Of a DNA stretch of 64,000 bases, positions 60,390-64,000 are shown piece after piece. Under the pieces are notes generated by a model. It was not told where the DNA came from. It saw nothing but the letters and a program-made list of their open reading frames with translations, and searched no databases. Position 1 is the stretch's first letter. Each line of letters opens with the position of its first letter. This DNA comes from Branchiostoma floridae (taxonomy: Eukaryota > Chordata > Leptocardii > Amphioxiformes > Branchiostomatidae): positions 12,134,886 through 12,198,885 of the forward strand of contig NC_049996.1 in the NCBI RefSeq assembly GCF_000003815.2, in the 5' to 3' direction. The translations under genes and the position numbers were made by a program.

Positions 60390-63300
60390 TGTTTGCATGT
60401 CTTATGTCAGCATAACTCAATAAGTTTTAGATATGATATTTGGTAGGTGAATGAGGGTTGGGAAAACAAACTTTTAAGGTGAACTTTGATAAAGGGCCTC
60501 CTTTGGTGCCTTTTTCTGGTATTAGAGTACAACTTCCAGTTTTGATATCTTGTTCACTACAGAATACAGGGCTCAAAAGCCAACAGTGTTAAGGGTTACT
60601 TAAACCTAAGTAAGAAATTCTAATGTTGCTCATGTTTCTTAACTCCAGGCTGAACAAGATGTTGACCAATTCTTGGCAGAAACTCACACCTTCCCAGAGT
60701 ACGCACAGGAGGTCAAGAAGTACCAGGATCTCATCGATGACATCACATACAACTCACGCAAGGTAAGATCAGAGGAAAATCATGACTGGAATATATTCTA
60801 TCACAAGATACTAAACACTCATGTGTTGTATTTTTTTGAATAAGAAACAGTGTGATCTCTACTTAAACTAAATACTGTTCAGTAATTTTGTTGTCCTTGA
60901 ACATTGATGACTTGAAAGAAGTGGCAAAACCATCCTTAATTGTCATGTGAATGAATTATGAATTGATAAGTGAACTTTCTTGCTCAATCTGGACAGTTGT
61001 ACACTAAACAATGTATGGCAACTTTGATGTGAATAGCAAATGTGGCGTTATTCAGAAATTCTGTAAATATGAGGTAAACTTAGTATTTCAGTTATCAATA
61101 AGTTTATCGTTTGCGTATTCCCTGTTTAGTCTTCCTAGAGGTTCTGTAGAGGTAACCTAAATGTAGTACTAGTAGTTAACTGTTACAGTAGTTTTCTTGT
61201 AGACGTAAAAATAAACATGCTTTTCTCTGCCTACTTTTGTACATGTAGCTCAGACCGGTGAGTGCCATTTTAGATTAGAACACCATTTATAAATCACCTC
61301 AGCATTGCTGCAGTATATAGTTCACTTACTTGGGTGCATGTAGTAGTCACACCTTACTCTTACCACCTAGCAAAACTGTGACTGTGTGAGTCATACTTTC
61401 TATAGCACTTTTAGGAATTGCATGTTCCAATTTGATACAGTAATAATGCTATTTGATAGACTTCTGATTGCAAATGTCAACACAGTGGTGTAAAAGAAAA
61501 AGAAATTATTTTTTCATCTCCCAAACATAGAACAAGGTCTGATTCAAAAGGAATTATTGTGAAATTATAGTCTAAGAATGTTTTGCAGCACATCACAAGG
61601 TCTGTGATATAAACACTTAGTAATACTCATTTCACCCATGGTGCTTGCATGAAAATGTTTGATTGCAGTGTTATGTATGGGTGAATCACTGCACCAAGTG
61701 TATTGGATACCAGTGGTGTACTGGTCACAGTCATATGAAGTGTGGTTTAATGCATGTTTACAGTATGTGAATGTCAGCATTGCAGAAGTTGTCTGGAAAA
61801 ATTACAATGACTGTTCGAATTCATTCACTCTCACAGACTGTAGAAAACTACATGTATTTGTCCTGCAAGTTGCTGAGCAAGGCTGAAGGTTCACAACCTA
61901 GCTCTTATAAGCTGGCATATCATTAAATTTGAGGTATAAAAAGTGATGTTAAAAATCATTTTTGACAGACTTTCAAAAGGTCTTTTGGTTGGTGAAAAGC
62001 CACTAGATACTATCATATATTAGATAGAAGTGCAAACTATTTGAGGGAATTGTCATTTACTAAGACAACCCTCACATGTACACACACACCTGTATGACTG
62101 TCCTCCTCTAACTAGTGCCCCCCTCCCCACAGGTGATCAGACTGGGCATGTTTGAGCTCCACTGTGATGAGCTGATCCGTGGTCTGGCCAAGCGTGCGGA
62201 AACTCTGATGAACAAACTCCTCCAGCGCATGTCCAGGGACCACCAGGAGGCCAACAGAAAGTTAGTCATCATCCAAAAAACTTCAACTGTTATTGTAAAG
62301 TAGAGTGAACTCATTGCTCAAGCTACTGACATCTTTCGCGCCATATTCATCCCTTAGTAAGACATCTGGAGCCACATAGTTCCCTTTTAGAACTTTTATT
62401 CAGCCTGTCAACCATGCATATCCATTGATTTCAGTACACATGTAGTTGCAAATTACAGTAACTACAATTGTTGTAAATCACATTTTTTTTAGCTTATTCC
62501 TGTAAAAGATTCTTGTCCAAGATGATTCATTTTGTTTTAGGTTAGAAATTATGATTTTAAACCTTTGTATGTTAACTTGTTGCCATGCAGGTTGTGTGAA
62601 GAATATGAGTTGATAGCAGAGAAGGCTTTGACCACACCCTCCAACACACAGGAGCTGATGGATCTCAAGGTAACAATCTTTAGGAAATAACTTTACTAAC
62701 ATGAGCCAAACCCATTCTTTGTGGCCTATACAACATTCCTTGGGTAGGCTGTGCTAAACTGGGCTGGGGCTTCCACTTTTGTGGGCATGACCTATTCAGC
62801 CAATCAGAGAATCACCTTTAACTAAAGAAAACAATTAGGCAATTCTCTGATTTGCTGACAGCTGCTTAGAGGCCACATCCACAAAAGTGGAAATCAACCT
62901 CAACCCAATTTAGCAGTCTCCTCAGTCTCCTCTCTAGGCTGCGGGCAATGCTTTGCATAAGGAGGATACTTTCCTGTACACAACACATGCGGTAACTGTC
63001 TGATACATAGAAAAGATACTATGATCAGTCAGTAAGAACTTTTCACTCCTTGTTTTCCTCAGCAATACATTGAGAAGGTTGAGAAGAAGGACATCGTAGA
63101 GATGGACAAACGCCTGGAGGAGGCCAAGAACCGCCTGGTGTTCCTGGTGGACTGTACACAGTTCTCTCCGGGGGAGATGCGGCTGAACAACAACACCTTC
63201 CAGTGGCACACACGCATGCCCGAGGTGTTCGAGGAGCACAAGAGGATCGTGGGGGATAAGAGGGAGCAATATGAGGAAGGTCTCAAGGTACTGACAAATA

Positions 63301-64000
63301 CTGATGTTATAGAAAACTAGTTTGATTTTGAAGAGAACCTATGTTGGTCAGTTTATTTGAGAATATGGAGATCTGTATCAAACCAAACCAAAACCAAACC
63401 AAAGAATGGAGCTCTTTAATTTTACTGAACTTTGATCAAGCTCTTCATAGTGAAGCAAAATTATGTCAGTTTGTCTTTGTCAATAGACTGATCCCACCTT
63501 TGTCAAAGCATAAAAATTCAAAACATTAACAAGATAGAAATTGAACTACTATTTGCTATCCTCTTATTGGTTGATCTGCTAATTCAGTAATTGTGATGGA
63601 CAGTCAGGATTGGTCCCTTATGTCATTCCTGTCTTGCCACATGTCATTATGGTCTTTTGACCTTTAACTTCAAGATGGCAGAAGGTTAGTTTAAGTGTGT
63701 TCAACCTACATTTACGTGTAGCTAACTAATCCATCGTTTTCCATTTCAGCTCCGCCGCGAGCGTTTCACAGAAGAGCTGGAAGGTTATAACAAACAGCTG
63801 GAGGAGTTCTCCACCTTTGGTGACCTGAACGAGATCCAGCGCTACCTGAAGAAAGCCCAGGCCCTCAACTCACGTCTGGATGCTGCTGCAGAAAAGGTAG
63901 CCATGTTTTTTAGAATAGCCGTAGGCTGAAGTGTAGAGGTACCAGATATCGTGGATACTTTGGATACTTTAGTGGGAATTATGGAACACAATGTATCTGA
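52657..64000 (+). CDS. DNAH7: Axonemal dynein heavy chain 7, N-terminal part (partial)
   Basis: Eighteen coding exons are visible: 52657-52671, 53871-53942, 54307-54415, 54654-54686, 55337-55505, 55830-55929, 56318-56422, 56843-56991, 57414-57539, 58481-58600, 59011-59194, 59362-59541, 60077-60235, 60649-60762, 62133-62260, 62591-62669, 63063-63287 and 63750-63896. All are GT-AG with matching phases, giving 738 residues. The family protein is about 4000 residues, so this is only the stem and the start of the linker. The AAA motor is beyond the right edge. Diagnostic stretches are RYYYYIHHGIDTDHVAPMED, NPTMLAVLDLWH, WFPEVQNIYYQGNK, HPGFVMRLILDN and NNTFQWHTRMPEVFEEH, all as in vertebrate DNAH7 of single-headed inner-arm dyneins. 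DNAH3 and DNAH12 are the nearest alternatives. The first ATG gives MADIK in a tiny 15-bp exon with a good ACATGG context. Confidence 0.92.
55515..55551. repeat. (CAAT)n microsatellite
   Basis: AATC/CAAT tetramers just inside the intron after the exon ending at 55505. A similar short run lies near 55040-55060. Confidence 0.8.
55971..56053 (+). repeat. CCAAT-containing dispersed repeat, copy c
   Basis: GACCAATCCTAACTGTCCATC followed by TTTGACCAATGAGAAAG, in a DNAH7 intron. Same family as 27716-27795. Confidence 0.8.
56430..56458. repeat. (CAAA)n microsatellite
   Basis: About six CAAA units beginning a few bases inside the DNAH7 intron after the exon ending at 56422. Confidence 0.85.
60290..60392. 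repeat. (GT)n microsatellite
   Basis: About 100 bp of GT repeats, interrupted in the first half and pure in the second, in a DNAH7 intron. The open frame across it is an artefact. Confidence 0.95.
60770..62125. other. Large DNAH7 intron
   Basis: About 1.37 kb between exons ending at 60762 and starting at 62133. No exon or repeat was recognised in it. Confidence 0.6.
63565..63617 (-). repeat. CCAAT-containing dispersed repeat, copy d (inverted)
   Basis: The reverse complement reads ACCAATCCTGACTGTCCATC, then ATCAACCAATAAGAGG. It lies in the last visible DNAH7 intron. Confidence 0.75.

Overview
The window looks like an invertebrate chordate genome, most probably an amphioxus (Branchiostoma-type) contig. 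Protein genes have many short exons with GT-AG introns. They include an axonemal dynein, a sigma-1 receptor, a GH18 chitinase and amphioxus-style TRIM and filamin-NHL genes. Intergenic DNA is AT-rich and full of small inverted-repeat (MITE-like) elements, minisatellites and TG/CA tracts. No prokaryotic features, tRNA, rRNA or CRISPR were seen. The species is inferred from gene style and not proven.

Layout. (1) 1-8330, minus strand: a multi-exon type II membrane protein. It has an FkbM-type SAM methyltransferase domain followed by a region resembling a NodB polysaccharide deacetylase that has lost its metal-binding motifs. The gene runs off the left edge. (2) 8.4-14 kb: repeat-rich intergenic DNA. 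(3) 14137-15111, plus: a single-exon RING/B-box/coiled-coil (TRIM) ORF with no C-terminal domain. (4) 15.1-24.1 kb: repeats, including a 2.2-kb unit duplicated in direct tandem (16456-18690 and 18703-20879) and a ~100-bp minisatellite ending at the next ORF. (5) 24130-25449, plus: a filamin plus NHL ORF, the C-terminal half that the TRIM ORF lacks. (6) 26561-29371, plus: a sigma-1 receptor/ERG2-family gene of seven exons, with an unusual Lys/Glu-rich 97-residue exon inserted. (7) 31465-39652, minus, convergent with the sigma gene: a ten-exon GH18 chitinase with an intact catalytic motif, a transmembrane segment and a long proline-rich cytoplasmic tail. (8) 39.7-44.2 kb: intergenic, with four copies of a ~200-bp inverted-end repeat. 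(9) 44216-49986, plus: a three-exon, serine-rich, unrecognised protein ending in a coding minisatellite. (10) 50-52.4 kb: intergenic. (11) 52657 to the right edge, plus: the first 18 coding exons of axonemal dynein heavy chain DNAH7, with a perfect RFX X-box 236 bp upstream of its ATG.

Exon models were built by hand from splice sites, reading phase and domain continuity. All internal phases agree for the FkbM, sigma, chitinase, Ser-rich and DNAH7 genes. The genes do not form one pathway. The points of biological interest are unusual domain architectures (membrane chitinase with a signalling-type tail; methyltransferase joined to a degenerate deacetylase; sigma receptor with a polyampholyte cassette; TRIM-NHL split in two) and the repeat structures around them.
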